Program-made: the position numbers and the translations under genes
Assembly: GCF_002999235.1 (NCBI RefSeq)
Contig: NZ_CP027236.1
Span: 806,001 to 870,000 of the forward strand
Length of the DNA stretch: 64,000 nucleotides
Source of the DNA: Actinomyces sp. oral taxon 897
GTDB lineage: Bacteria; Actinomycetota; Actinomycetes; Actinomycetales; Actinomycetaceae
Direction: 5' to 3'
Part shown: piece by piece, positions 1-7,789 of the stretch
Layout of the letters: every line of letters starts with the position of its first letter
How positions within the stretch are numbered: position 1 is the first letter of the stretch
Notes under the pieces: generated by a model
Database searches by the model: none
Told to the model about the DNA's origin: nothing
What the model saw: the letters and a program-made list of their open reading frames with translations, nothing else

Positions 1-62
1 GTGACGCCCGTCCCCGCGGGCGGGGACGCCCGGGGCCGGGCTGTCTCCCGGGGAACGGTCAG

Positions 63-100
63 GCTGTCTCCCGGGGCCGGGCCGCCCCCCGGGAGACAGC
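63..100 (-). terminator. stem-loop downstream of the GNAT gene
   Basis: A 14-bp perfect inverted repeat (63-76, GCTGTCTCCCGGGG, against 87-100) with a 10-base loop lies just past the stop of the minus-strand acetyltransferase gene. The left half also recurs as a direct copy at about 40-53. There is no T-run, as is usual in GC-rich actinobacteria, so terminator function is inferred from stem length and position. Confidence 0.55.
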
Positions 101-118
101 ACCCCCGCCCCGGGCCCC

Positions 119-1168
119 TCACACGTCCAGGCCGTAGAGGATGGTGCCGCGGGTGGCGTGGTAGCCCAGGCCCTCGTACAGGTCGACGGCCCCGCTGGGG
201 TTCTCCGAGTCCACCCCCGCCGCCGCGTAGTCCATGCCGTCGGCCGCGTAGGCGCGCATGGCCGCCGTCAGCAGGGCCCGGCCCACGTCCCGCCCGACGT
301 ACTGGGCGCGCACCCCCAGCATGTCCGTGTAGCCCTCGGACCACCCCAGGGCCTGCCAGTCCTGCTCGTAGCGGGCGCTGCGCAGGTAGCCGGCCACCCG
401 GTCCCGGTCCCCGGAGCGGTCCACGGCCACCAGGCTCCAGGAGGGGGCGAAGAAGGCGCGCCCCACCGACCACTCCTCGGGGGTGAGGACCTGGTTGCCC
501 CACCCCTGGCCGATGACCTCGTTGTGGGCCCGGCGCACCGCGTCCTCACGCTCCGCCGTCCAGGGCTCGATAGTCAGGAACCCGTCGGTCCGCACGTGCG
601 GGATCGGCTCGCTCAGGGACCTGCGCACCTCCCGGTACCAGCGCCGGGGCTCGAAGCCGAGCTCGGCCAGGTGGTCCTTGAGGCCCTCGTCGTCCTCCAT
701 GACGGTGGTCACCACGTGGGCGGGCACCGGCCTGCCCCCCTCCGGGGACGCCCGGCCGCTGCGCTCGGCCCCCACCAGGTGGCGGGCCCGCTCGGCCTGC
801 CAGTGCAGCAGGGCCATGCCGATGCCGCGCCTGCGCCAGGCGGGGTCGACCACCCCGCTCATGGAGGCGAAGATCTCAGCGGCCGGGCGCAGGCGCACCA
901 GCCCGAAGGCCCGCATGAGCCCGTCCTCGTCACGCCCGGCCACCCCCGAGTAGGTGGGGTCGAGGAAGTACTCGGCCGTCTCCTCCGCGCTGGTGCGGAA
1001 GGGAGGGTTGTCAGCCTGCTCCGCCCGGGCGATGAGCGCGGCGAGGTCGGTGTTGTCCGCGGGCCCCAGCGGGGACCAGCTCAGGAGGCGGGGTAGGGCG
1101 GAGCGCAGGCCGGGTCGGAGCATTGACCAGGCGGTACCCCGCCGGGGGCCGCCGTAGACGGGAGTCAA
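119..1168 (-). CDS. two-domain GNAT family N-acetyltransferase
   Basis: Predicted cytosolic acetyl-CoA-dependent N-acetyltransferase of about 349 residues; the substrate cannot be read from sequence. Two GNAT folds lie in tandem. The first has the acetyl-CoA loop RRRGIG near residues 112-117, and the second has QYVGRDVGRA near 289-298, followed by a typical C-terminal strand containing ENPSGAVDLYEGLGY. Double GNAT proteins of this size (MshD-like architecture) are common in actinobacteria, but mycothiol synthase identity is not supported here. I chose the TTG at 1168 because a perfect AGGAGG sits 5 bases upstream; the first ATG is at 1123, has no visible ribosome site, and would remove 15 residues. 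It is the last gene of its strand before a stem-loop at 63-100 and lies downstream of the topoisomerase gene. Confidence 0.85.
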   Translation of the reverse strand: MTPVYGGPRRGTAWSMLRPGLRSALPRLLSWSPLGPADNTDLAALIARAEQADNPPFRTSAEETAEYFLDPTYSGVAGRDEDGLMRAFGLVRLRPAAEIFASMSGVVDPAWRRRGIGMALLHWQAERARHLVGAERSGRASPEGGRPVPAHVVTTVMEDDEGLKDHLAELGFEPRRWYREVRRSLSEPIPHVRTDGFLTIEPWTAEREDAVRRAHNEVIGQGWGNQVLTPEEWSVGRAFFAPSWSLVAVDRSGDRDRVAGYLRSARYEQDWQALGWSEGYTDMLGVRAQYVGRDVGRALLTAAMRAYAADGMDYAAAGVDSENPSGAVDLYEGLGYHATRGTILYGLDV

Positions 1169-1257
1169 GGGGACCTCCTGGGGTCGGTGTGGCTGCCAGG
1201 CTACCGCAGGGACGTTACCGTCCCGTGACCTTTGCCCCGGGGCGCCCCGGGCGCGGG

Positions 1258-3390
1258 TCAGGCGTCGATGCGCTCGCGGTCGATGTCCCTGGCACCGGCG
1301 ATAATAAAGTCCCGGCGGGGCTCGACCGACGCGCCCATGAGCAGCTCGAAGACGCCCTCGGCCTCGGCCAGGGCGGCCTCGTCCTCCACGGTGATGCGCC
1401 GCAGGGTGCGGTGCCCGGGCTCCATGGTGGTCTCGGCCAGCTGGTGGGCGTCCATCTCCCCCAGGCCCTTGTAGCGCTGGGGCTCCTTGAAGGTGCGCCC
1501 GGCCCTCTCCAGGCGGCGCAGGGTGTCCACCAGCTCGGCGTCGGAGTAGGTGTAGATGACCTCCTTGCGGCGCCTGCCCTTGGCGGCCACCTCCACCCGG
1601 TGCAGGGGCGGGACGGCCGCGAAGACCCGCCCGGCCTCCACCATGGGGCGCATGTAGCGGAAGAAGAGGGTCAGCAGCAGGGTGCGGATGTGGGCGCCGT
1701 CCACGTCGGCGTCGGTCATGAGGATGACCTTGCCGTAGCGGGCCGAGTCCAGGTCGAAGGTGCGCCCGGACCCGGCGCCCACCACCTGGATAATGGCCGA
1801 GCACTCGGCGTTGCGCAGCATGTCGGCCTGGGAGGCCTTCTGGACGTTGAGGATCTTGCCGCGGATGGGCAGCAGGGCCTGGAACTCGGAGTTGCGCGCG
1901 TTCTTGGCCGTGCCCAGGGCGGAGTCGCCCTCCACGATGAACAGCTCGCAGGAGCCCACGTCGTCGCTGCGGCAGTCCGCGAGCTTGGCCGGCAGGGTGG
2001 AGGTCTCCAGGGCGTTCTTGCGCCGGGATATCTCCTTGTGCACCCGGGCGCTGACCCGGGCGCGCATCTCGCCGACGACCTTCTCCTGCAGGGCCCGGGA
2101 CTGGGCCTTGAGGTCCCGCTTGGGGCTGGTCAGCAGGGCGGTGAGCTCGGCCTCGACCACCTTGGCCACGATGGCGCGCACCGGGGCGGTGCCCAGGACC
2201 TCCTTGGTCTGCCCCTCGAACTGCGGCTCGGGCACGCGCACCGTGACCACGGCGGTCAGGCCCGCCAGGATGTCGTCCTTCTCGATGCGGGGGTCCTTGG
2301 TGGTGACCTTCAGGGCCCGGGCGTTGGACTCGATCTGCCTGCGCAGCACCCGTACCAGGGCCTGCTCGAAGCCGGTCAGGTGGGTGCCGCCCATGGGGGT
2401 GGCGATAATGTTGACGAAGGACCGCTCGGTGGTGTCGTAGCCGATGCCCCAGCGCAGGGCCACGTCCACGGCGCAGGTGCGCTCCACCTCCACCGGGCGC
2501 AGGTGCCCGCTGTCCTGGTCCAGCTGCTGGACGGTCTCGGTGTAGGTGCCCGACCCGGTCAGGTGGAGGGTGTCGGTCACCGAGGCGTCGGTGGCCAGGA
2601 AGTCCACGAAGTCGGCGGTGCCGCCCCTGGCCAGGAAGGTCCGCGCCTGGCCGGGGGCGTGCTCCGGGTCCCCCGGGCGCTCGTCCACCAGGCGCAGGGT
2701 CAGGCCCGGCACCAGGAAGCTGGTCTGGCGCAGGCGGGCGGCCAGGGCCGCGGCGTCGTAGTCGGTGGGGGCGGGGAAGATCTGGGGGTCGGCCCAGTAG
2801 CGCACGCGGGTGCCGGTGACCCCGCGCCCGACCCTGCCGACCACCCGCAGCTCGGTGGCCCGCGTGTACTCCGTGAAGGGCGACCCCGGGCCGGGCAGCG
2901 GGGTGCCGTCGGGGCCGACGGGGTCGGCAAAGACCCCGGGCACGCCGCGGTGGAAGCTCATGGCGTAGGTCCTCCCGCCCCGGTCCACCTCCACGTCCAT
3001 GCGCGCGGCCAGGGCGTTGACCACCGAGGCGCCCACCCCGTGCAGGCCGCCGGCCGCCCCGTAGGAGCCCCCGCCGAACTTCCCGCCGGCGTGGAGCTTG
3101 GTGTAGACCAGCTCCACGCCGGTCAGGCCGGAGGAGGGCTCGACGTCCACGGGCACGCCCCGGCCGTTGTCGCGCACCTCGAGGGAGCCGTCGGCGTGGA
3201 CGGTGACGCCGATGGTGTCCCCGTGCCCCTCCAGGGCCTCGTCGACGGCGTTGTCCACGATCTCCCACACGCAGTGCATGAGGCCGCGCTGGTCGGTGGA
3301 GCCGATGTACATGCCGGGGCGTTTCCTCACCGCCTCCAGTCCCTCCAGGACGGACAGGTGCCGGGCGGAGTACGAGTTGTCTTGGGCCAC
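1258..3390 (-). CDS. parE: type IIA DNA topoisomerase subunit B (ParE/GyrB2-like)
   Basis: ATPase subunit of a second type IIA topoisomerase (topo IV-like), 710 residues. GHKL ATPase signatures are visible: KRPGMYIGS near 23-31, EIVDNAVDEAL at 43-53 with Mg-binding Asn47, and GLHGVGASVVNAL further on. The TOPRIM domain has EGDSALGTAKNARN near 486, then LLPIRGKILNVQKA and DADVDGAHIR, and the C-terminus ends with the QRYKGLGEMD tail. The EGDSALG form (rather than EGDSAGG of GyrB) and the lack of the long GyrB insert fit the second actinobacterial B subunit. The partner A subunit is not in the window, so ParE versus GyrB2 naming is uncertain. The start is GTG. A LexA-type palindrome lies 24 bases upstream, suggesting SOS control. 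The divergent neighbour is a DUF7455 gene. Confidence 0.9.
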   Translation of the reverse strand: MAQDNSYSARHLSVLEGLEAVRKRPGMYIGSTDQRGLMHCVWEIVDNAVDEALEGHGDTIGVTVHADGSLEVRDNGRGVPVDVEPSSGLTGVELVYTKLHAGGKFGGGSYGAAGGLHGVGASVVNALAARMDVEVDRGGRTYAMSFHRGVPGVFADPVGPDGTPLPGPGSPFTEYTRATELRVVGRVGRGVTGTRVRYWADPQIFPAPTDYDAAALAARLRQTSFLVPGLTLRLVDERPGDPEHAPGQARTFLARGGTADFVDFLATDASVTDTLHLTGSGTYTETVQQLDQDSGHLRPVEVERTCAVDVALRWGIGYDTTERSFVNIIATPMGGTHLTGFEQALVRVLRRQIESNARALKVTTKDPRIEKDDILAGLTAVVTVRVPEPQFEGQTKEVLGTAPVRAIVAKVVEAELTALLTSPKRDLKAQSRALQEKVVGEMRARVSARVHKEISRRKNALETSTLPAKLADCRSDDVGSCELFIVEGDSALGTAKNARNSEFQALLPIRGKILNVQKASQADMLRNAECSAIIQVVGAGSGRTFDLDSARYGKVILMTDADVDGAHIRTLLLTLFFRYMRPMVEAGRVFAAVPPLHRVEVAAKGRRRKEVIYTYSDAELVDTLRRLERAGRTFKEPQRYKGLGEMDAHQLAETTMEPGHRTLRRITVEDEAALAEAEGVFELLMGASVEPRRDFIIAGARDIDRERIDA

Positions 3391-3413
3391 GGCGCGAATC
3401 TAGCCCACATCCG

Positions 3414-3429
3414 TCGAACACGTGTTCTG
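3414..3429. promoter_or_regulatory. LexA/SOS box between parE and the DUF7455 gene
   Basis: TCGAACACGTGTTCTG contains the perfect 12-base palindrome GAAC-ACGT-GTTC. The actinobacterial LexA consensus TCGAAC-N4-GTTCGA is matched at 10 of 12 fixed positions. It lies 24 bases before the parE GTG and 121 bases before the divergent DUF7455 ATG, so it could act on either. The match is seen directly; LexA binding is inferred. Confidence 0.6.
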
Positions 3430-3549
3430 CCGCGCCGCCCGTACCTTCCCCGCCCCCGGCGCCTGCGCCGTCGGCGTAAGCCGTGCGCCGGAGGCGGACA
3501 GAGGCGCGGAACCGGGCACGACGGCCCCCTGGCGTGCTGCAATGCAGCC

Positions 3550-3813
3550 ATGAACGCGATGAGCGCCCCTGTCACCGCACCGGCCGTGCCCGCACGGGTC
3601 CAGGACGTCCCCGCCGCGACGACCCGGCCGACCTCCCGCCCCCTGACCAGTGCGGACCGATGTGACGTCTGCAACGCCCAGGCCTACGTCCGGGTGGTCC
3701 TGGGCCGGGGCGAGCTCTACTTCTGCGGACACCACGCCCGGGCGGCGGGGGCGCGCCTGCGCGAGGCCGCCCTGCTCTACCAGGACGAGACCAGCCGTCT
3801 GGCCGCAGGCTAA
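3550..3813 (+). CDS. DUF7455 family small protein
   Basis: An 87-residue protein of a small actinobacterial family of unknown function. The conserved core is visible: LTSADRCDVCNAQAYVRV near 32-49 with C38 and C41, ELYFCGHHAR with C59, H61 and H62, and the C-terminal YQDETSRL. The C-x2-C and C-x-H-H residues suggest a single small zinc site (inference). The first 30 residues are Ala/Pro/Thr-rich and probably unstructured. The start could also be the second ATG at 3559. The gene is divergent from parE and shares its SOS-box region. It is followed 10 bases later by a YbjN-like gene and is probably co-transcribed with it. Confidence 0.85.
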   Translation: MNAMSAPVTAPAVPARVQDVPAATTRPTSRPLTSADRCDVCNAQAYVRVVLGRGELYFCGHHARAAGARLREAALLYQDETSRLAAG

Positions 3814-3823
3814 GGTAACCCCT

Positions 3824-4294
3824 ATGGCCCCCTTCCCCTTCCTCGGCCGCGCTCCGAAGCCGGACGAGCCGGACCCGCTCGTGCCCACCCCCATCAGCCA
3901 GCAGCGGCTCATCGACCTGTTCAGGAGACAGGACTGGCACTACTTCATTGACTCCGACGGCGACCTGGGCGGGCAGTGGGACGACGTCACCTTCTACTTC
4001 TTCATCACCGGCTCCGACGACGAGCTCCTGGTGATCCGCTCCCAGTACCCCGGGACGGTCGACCCCGCCCGGGTGGGGACCGTCCGCGACGTCCTGGAGG
4101 ACTCCCACCGGCGGCGCCCCTTCCCCAAGAGCTGGTACCGGATGGACGACGAGGGCCAGATCCGGGTCATGGCCTCCAACGCCTTCGACTGCGAGATGGG
4201 GGCCACCGACGACCAGCTGCTCCAGCACGTACGGTGCTCGATCGGGACCTCCCTGACCCTGTACGAGTCCATGGACAAGGCCCTGGGCCGCTAG
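3824..4294 (+). CDS. YbjN domain-containing protein (first copy)
   Basis: A 156-residue cytosolic protein with no signal peptide or membrane segment. The order of elements matches the YbjN fold related to type III secretion chaperones: an N-terminal helix (ISQQRLIDLFRRQDWHYF), an acidic strand pair (DSDGDLGGQWDDVTFYFFITG), a strand ending in IRSQYPG, and a C-terminal helix (DQLLQHVRCSIGTSLTLYESMDKALG). YbjN proteins are common in actinobacteria; their molecular role is unsettled (chaperone-like or stress modulators). It lies 10 bases after the DUF7455 gene and 48 bases before a second YbjN-like gene of nearly the same length, so the pair looks like a tandem duplication that has diverged strongly. 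Confidence 0.75.
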   Translation: MAPFPFLGRAPKPDEPDPLVPTPISQQRLIDLFRRQDWHYFIDSDGDLGGQWDDVTFYFFITGSDDELLVIRSQYPGTVDPARVGTVRDVLEDSHRRRPFPKSWYRMDDEGQIRVMASNAFDCEMGATDDQLLQHVRCSIGTSLTLYESMDKALGR

Positions 4295-4342
4295 GGGCCC
4301 GGCCCGCCCTCACCCACCCTCACGGAGAAACGGAGAACCCTC

Positions 4343-4822
4343 ATGCCCTGGTTGTCCCGGGCCAGCAGCCCGACGTCGGAGCCCGCCCAGCGGGTCAGCC
4401 CCCTGACCAAGGAGCGGGTGGCGGCGATCTTCGACGAGCGGGGGTGGCGCTACAGCGAGGACGACGACGGTGACCTGACCGCCGTCTGGGACGGCGACTT
4501 CTTCTCCTACCTGCTGCGCGGCGACAACAACGAGATCCTCAACGTCCTGGGGTACATCAAGGAGGACATCCCCATGACCAGGCTCGACGAGGCACGCTTC
4601 GCCCTGGACGAGTGGCACCGGGACCACCTGTGGCCCACCGCCTTCTGGCGGGAGAACGACGACGCGGGCCTGACCTTCTCCATCGGCGCCGCCGTGGCCA
4701 TCGACTGGGAGCACGGGGTGACCGACAAGCAGATCTACCTCCAGCTGGACTGCGCCATGTCCACGATCCTCAAGTGCTTCGACGACGTCCGCTCCCGCCT
4801 GGGCATGGAGCAGCCCAGCTAG
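4343..4822 (+). CDS. YbjN domain-containing protein (second copy)
   Basis: A 159-residue paralogue of the gene before it. The same plan is visible: LTKERVAAIFDERGWRYSE helix, DDDGDLTAVWDGDFFSYLLRG strands, LNVLGYIKEDIP, and a C-terminal helix (KQIYLQLDCAMSTILKCFDDVRSRLG). Sequence identity between the copies is modest, but the D-DGDL-W-D pattern is kept in both, which suggests that this acidic patch matters. The ATG has GGAG about 14 bases upstream. The gene converges on tyrA; the gap between them holds a family A palindromic repeat. Function is not known from the sequence. Confidence 0.75.
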   Translation: MPWLSRASSPTSEPAQRVSPLTKERVAAIFDERGWRYSEDDDGDLTAVWDGDFFSYLLRGDNNEILNVLGYIKEDIPMTRLDEARFALDEWHRDHLWPTAFWRENDDAGLTFSIGAAVAIDWEHGVTDKQIYLQLDCAMSTILKCFDDVRSRLGMEQPS

Positions 4823-4838
4823 CCCCTCCCCTTCAGCA

Positions 4839-4923
4839 ACGTGCCTTAGTCATGGGCGACGTACCTTAGTCACCGGTGACGTACTCTAAGGGTACGTTCC
4901 CGGTGACTAAAGCACGTCCCCGG
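4839..4923. repeat. family A palindromic repeat, copy 1
   Basis: Two 20-bp tandem units (ACGTGCCTTAGTCATGGGCG at 4839, ACGTACCTTAGTCACCGGTG at 4859) face inverted copies. TTAGTCACCGG (4866-4876) is the exact reverse complement of 4900-4910, and the stem continues inward through GACGTAC/GTACGTT, giving a hairpin of about 18 pairs. It fills the gap between two convergent genes (YbjN gene and tyrA), so a bidirectional terminator role is possible. Related copies lie at 57364-57452 and 58277-58401. Confidence 0.75.
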
Positions 4924-4967
4924 TGGACGGGCGGGTCCGGGCGGGGCGAGGGCGCCCGTGGCGGCCG

Positions 4968-6224
4968 CTAGCCGCGCACCACGCGCCAGCCGCACCCCTC
5001 CAGGGCCCGCTCCAGGCCGGCGGCGGCCCCGGGCACCACGGACAGCAGGGCCAGGCCCGCGCTCTGCCCGGCGGAGTGCTCCAGGGAGAAGTCCTCGATA
5101 TTGACCCCCGCCGCACCGACGTCGGAGAACAGGCGCCCCAGCTCGCCGGCGGAGTCGGGGACCAGGACCTGCACCCGGGCGTAGCGGCGCGGCGCCCCAC
5201 CGTGCTTGCCGGGGATGCGCGCCTGACCGGTGTTGCCCCGCCTCATGACGTCGGTGACCGCCCCCACGGCACCGGGAGCCGCGACGGCCCCCTCCCCGCC
5301 GACCTCGCCGGCGGCCGGGGCCACCCCCTCAATGAGCCGCTCCAGGTCCGCGGCGACCTCCCGCAGCAGCCCGACCACCGGCCCCGCGTTGGCCACCACG
5401 ATGGCCGACCACAGGCGGGGGTCGGAGGCGGCGACGCGGGTGACGTCCCGCAGCCCCTGGCCCGCCAGGGCCAGGCAGGACTCGGGCAGCCCCTCCAGGC
5501 GGGCCGCCACCAGGGAGGATACGAGCTGGGGGACGTGGCTGACGGCCGCCACCGCGGCGTCGTGCTCGGCGGCGCCCATGCGCACCGGGGTCGCCCCCAC
5601 GTCCACGGCGAGGTCGCGGACGACCAGCTCGGCCCGGGCCGACGAGCCGTCGGCGACCACCACCCACGGGCGGCCCGCGAAGAGGTCGGAGTCCGCCGCC
5701 GCGGCCCCCGAGCGCTCGCGGCCGGCCATGGGGTGGCTGCCCACGTAGCGTCCGGACGCCGCCCCCCCGTGCCGGCGGACCCGGGCCACCACCTGGTCCT
5801 TGACGCTGGCGACGTCGGTGACCACGGCGTGGGGGTGGGCGGCGAGGGCGTGCAGGACGACGTCGGCGGCCACGTCCGGGGGTGTGGCCACGACCACGAG
5901 CCGCGGCTCGGCGTCGCCCGGGCGGCGGGGGCGCCCGGCGCCCATGTCGCGGGCCAGGGCCAGGGAGGTCGGGGAGGTGTCGGAGAGCTGGACCTCCACG
6001 CCGGCGGCGCTCAGCGCCAGGGCCAGGGAGGTACCCAGCAGGCCGGTGCCCACCACCAGGACGGGGCCCTGCGTGGCCGTGCGCCGGGCCGGGGGCGCAC
6101 CGTCCTCAGGGCCCGGGGGGCGCTCCCCCGGCTCCGTCCTCGGGTCCGGGTCCGTCCCCCCGCCCGCCTGGTCCGTCCTCCCGCCCGCCGGGTCCGGGAC
6201 GTCGGGGATCCCCGAGGTGCTCAC
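4968..6224 (-). CDS. tyrA: prephenate dehydrogenase with ACT domain
   Basis: Oxidative decarboxylation of prephenate to 4-hydroxyphenylpyruvate in tyrosine synthesis; 418 residues, NAD(P)-dependent and cytosolic. The N-terminal 50 residues are Pro/Gly/Asp-rich and probably disordered. A Rossmann fold starts with VLVVGTGLLGTSLALAL (glycine motif at 59-64). The family motif GSHPMAGRERSG follows near 170, the all-alpha dimerisation domain has SHVPQLVSSLVAARL, and a C-terminal ACT domain (about 345-418, VLVPDSAGELGRLFSDVGAAGVNIEDF) suggests feedback control by tyrosine. The GTG at 6224 overlaps the rluB stop by four bases (GTGA), so translation is probably coupled. It is the last gene of the long minus-strand run. 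In many relatives cmk and der follow here; they are absent from this locus. Confidence 0.92.
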   Translation of the reverse strand: MSTSGIPDVPDPAGGRTDQAGGGTDPDPRTEPGERPPGPEDGAPPARRTATQGPVLVVGTGLLGTSLALALSAAGVEVQLSDTSPTSLALARDMGAGRPRRPGDAEPRLVVVATPPDVAADVVLHALAAHPHAVVTDVASVKDQVVARVRRHGGAASGRYVGSHPMAGRERSGAAAADSDLFAGRPWVVVADGSSARAELVVRDLAVDVGATPVRMGAAEHDAAVAAVSHVPQLVSSLVAARLEGLPESCLALAGQGLRDVTRVAASDPRLWSAIVVANAGPVVGLLREVAADLERLIEGVAPAAGEVGGEGAVAAPGAVGAVTDVMRRGNTGQARIPGKHGGAPRRYARVQVLVPDSAGELGRLFSDVGAAGVNIEDFSLEHSAGQSAGLALLSVVPGAAAGLERALEGCGWRVVRG

Positions 6225-7198
6225 AGCCCGACCTCCCTCTGGAGGGAGACGACCTCCTGGGAGGTCAGCGCACGCACCTGCCCCGGGCGCAGGCCCGCCA
6301 GGGTCAGCGGCCCCAGGCGGGTGCGGGACAGGCGCACCACCGGGTGGCCCACGGCGGCCAGCATGCGGCGCACGACCCGGTTCCTGCCCGAGTGCAGGGT
6401 GATCTCCACGATCGAGCGGCGCGGGCCGGCTTCCTTGACCACCACGCGGTCGGCCCGGGCCGGGCCGTCCTCCAGCTCGATGCCGCGCCTGAGTTTGCGG
6501 GGCACCCACGGCGCCACCCTGCCCTCCACGATCGCCACGTAGGTCTTGGCGATCTCGTAGGAGGGGTGGGTCAGGCGGTGGGAGAGCTCACCGTCGTTGG
6601 ACAGCAGCAGCAGCCCCTCGGTCTGGGTGTCGAGGCGGCCGACGTGGACCAAGCGGGGCCGCTCCCGCACGCCCAGCTCCTGGGCGTGCTCGTCCAGGTA
6701 GCGCTCGGCCAGGCCGGCCACGGTGGGACGCCCCTGGGGGTCCTCCATGGTGGTGACCACGCCCGCGGGCTTGTGCAGCATGACCGTCAGGACGTCGGGG
6801 TCGGCCAGGAGGCGGGAGCCGTCCACCCGGATCTCCTGGGAGGCGGGGTCCACCCGCATGCCGGGCTCGCGCACGGTCACCCCGTCCACGCTCACCCGCC
6901 CGGCAGTGATCATGGCCTCGCTGGCGCGCCTGGAGGCCACGCCCGCGTGGGCCATGACCTTGGCCAGACGCTCCCCGCCGACCACGTAGGGGTCGTCCTG
7001 CCCGCCCCGGGACGCGCGCTGGCGCCGGGTGAGCTCCCGGGCCTCCTCGTCCTCCCCGATGGCGTCCTGGTCGAAGGAGGCCAGGGCACCGGCGCCAGCG
7101 GAGCCGTCAAGCTCCTCCAGGTCGTCCTCGTCGTAGAACTCCTCGCTACCCAGCTCCCCTACCGGTGCGACCTGGTCAAAGGTACGTCGCGTACTCAT
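6221..7198 (-). CDS. rluB: pseudouridine synthase RluB/RsuA family
   Basis: Isomerises a uridine of large-subunit rRNA to pseudouridine; 325 residues from the ATG at 7198. An acidic N-terminal tail of about 70 residues (many D and E) precedes an S4 RNA-binding domain (ERLAKVMAHAGVASRRASEAMI, about 76-97). The catalytic domain has the GRLDTQTEGLLLLSNDG motif with catalytic Asp190 and, near the C-terminus, HSGRNRVVRRMLAAVGHPVVRL. The scpA-scpB-rluB order is a widespread bacterial arrangement. The reading frame has no stop for a long way upstream of this ATG and carries a coding signal there (see the next entry), so the true N-terminus is uncertain. Confidence 0.9.
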   Translation of the reverse strand: MSTRRTFDQVAPVGELGSEEFYDEDDLEELDGSAGAGALASFDQDAIGEDEEARELTRRQRASRGGQDDPYVVGGERLAKVMAHAGVASRRASEAMITAGRVSVDGVTVREPGMRVDPASQEIRVDGSRLLADPDVLTVMLHKPAGVVTTMEDPQGRPTVAGLAERYLDEHAQELGVRERPRLVHVGRLDTQTEGLLLLSNDGELSHRLTHPSYEIAKTYVAIVEGRVAPWVPRKLRRGIELEDGPARADRVVVKEAGPRRSIVEITLHSGRNRVVRRMLAAVGHPVVRLSRTRLGPLTLAGLRPGQVRALTSQEVVSLQREVGL

Positions 7199-7789
7199 GG
7201 GCCTCCCCTGCTCGTGTCTACCCGCCCGTGGCCTGGGGCGCCGGGCTGCGGTCCAGGCCCCATCATGCCCGAGACCGCCGGCGTCCGCCCCGCCCACCGG
7301 CACGTCCTCCAACCGGGCGCCCTGGCGCGCCGCCCCGCCCACCGGCGCCTCGGGGCAGCCCCGGGGCGGCCTCTGCCCGTCGTCCAGGTCCAGGAGGCGC
7401 TCGACCTCGTCCTGGCCGACCTCACGCACCTCGGGGTCCTCACTGGCCAGGGCCCGCTCCGCGACCCAGGCAACCTCGTCGTACAGGCCGAAGTGGTAGA
7501 GGATGCCGGCGTGGCAGCGGTAGTCCCACCAGTCGAGCCCCACCGGGGTGGACAGCTCCCTCCTGACGCAGGGGGCCACCACCTGGCAGATCCCCCGGCG
7601 GCCCAGCCGCCCCAGCAGGCGCAGCACCCTCTCGCGGTACCTGAGCACGGTCGACCAGTACACCAGCGCGGGCGCCAGGACCCTCACCCCGGCGGTATCC
7701 AGGAACCCCGCCGCGGACAGGGCCTGCTCCACCGAGACGCCCCCACCGCCCCGCGTCCTGGTGGTCAGGCACCGGCCCAGGACCCCCAT
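7199..7789 (-). CDS. hypothetical coding region in frame with, and running into, rluB
   Basis: A stretch in the same frame as rluB looks truly coding: in the lines I checked (7277-7420 and 7501-7600) essentially every third codon position is G or C, while the other minus-strand frames are mixed. The encoded text is protein-like (WWDYRCHAGILYHFGLYDEVAW, then an acidic helix LASEDPEVREVGQDEVERLLDL), and I recognise no family. There is no stop before the rluB ATG. Either RluB has a 200-residue extra N-terminal domain, or this is a separate gene that lost its frame near its end. In favour of the second, the neighbouring minus frame stops at 7195-7197, giving the ATGA overlap with rluB seen elsewhere in this genome. 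The start (ATG 7789 or GTG near 7729) is a guess. Confidence 0.45.

Noticed and set aside
119..3421. 1100-codon open frame on the minus strand
   Set aside because: Only its last third (the GNAT protein) is real. The rest lies in the wrong frame over parE and is Arg/Gly/Pro-rich as in any GC-rich shadow.
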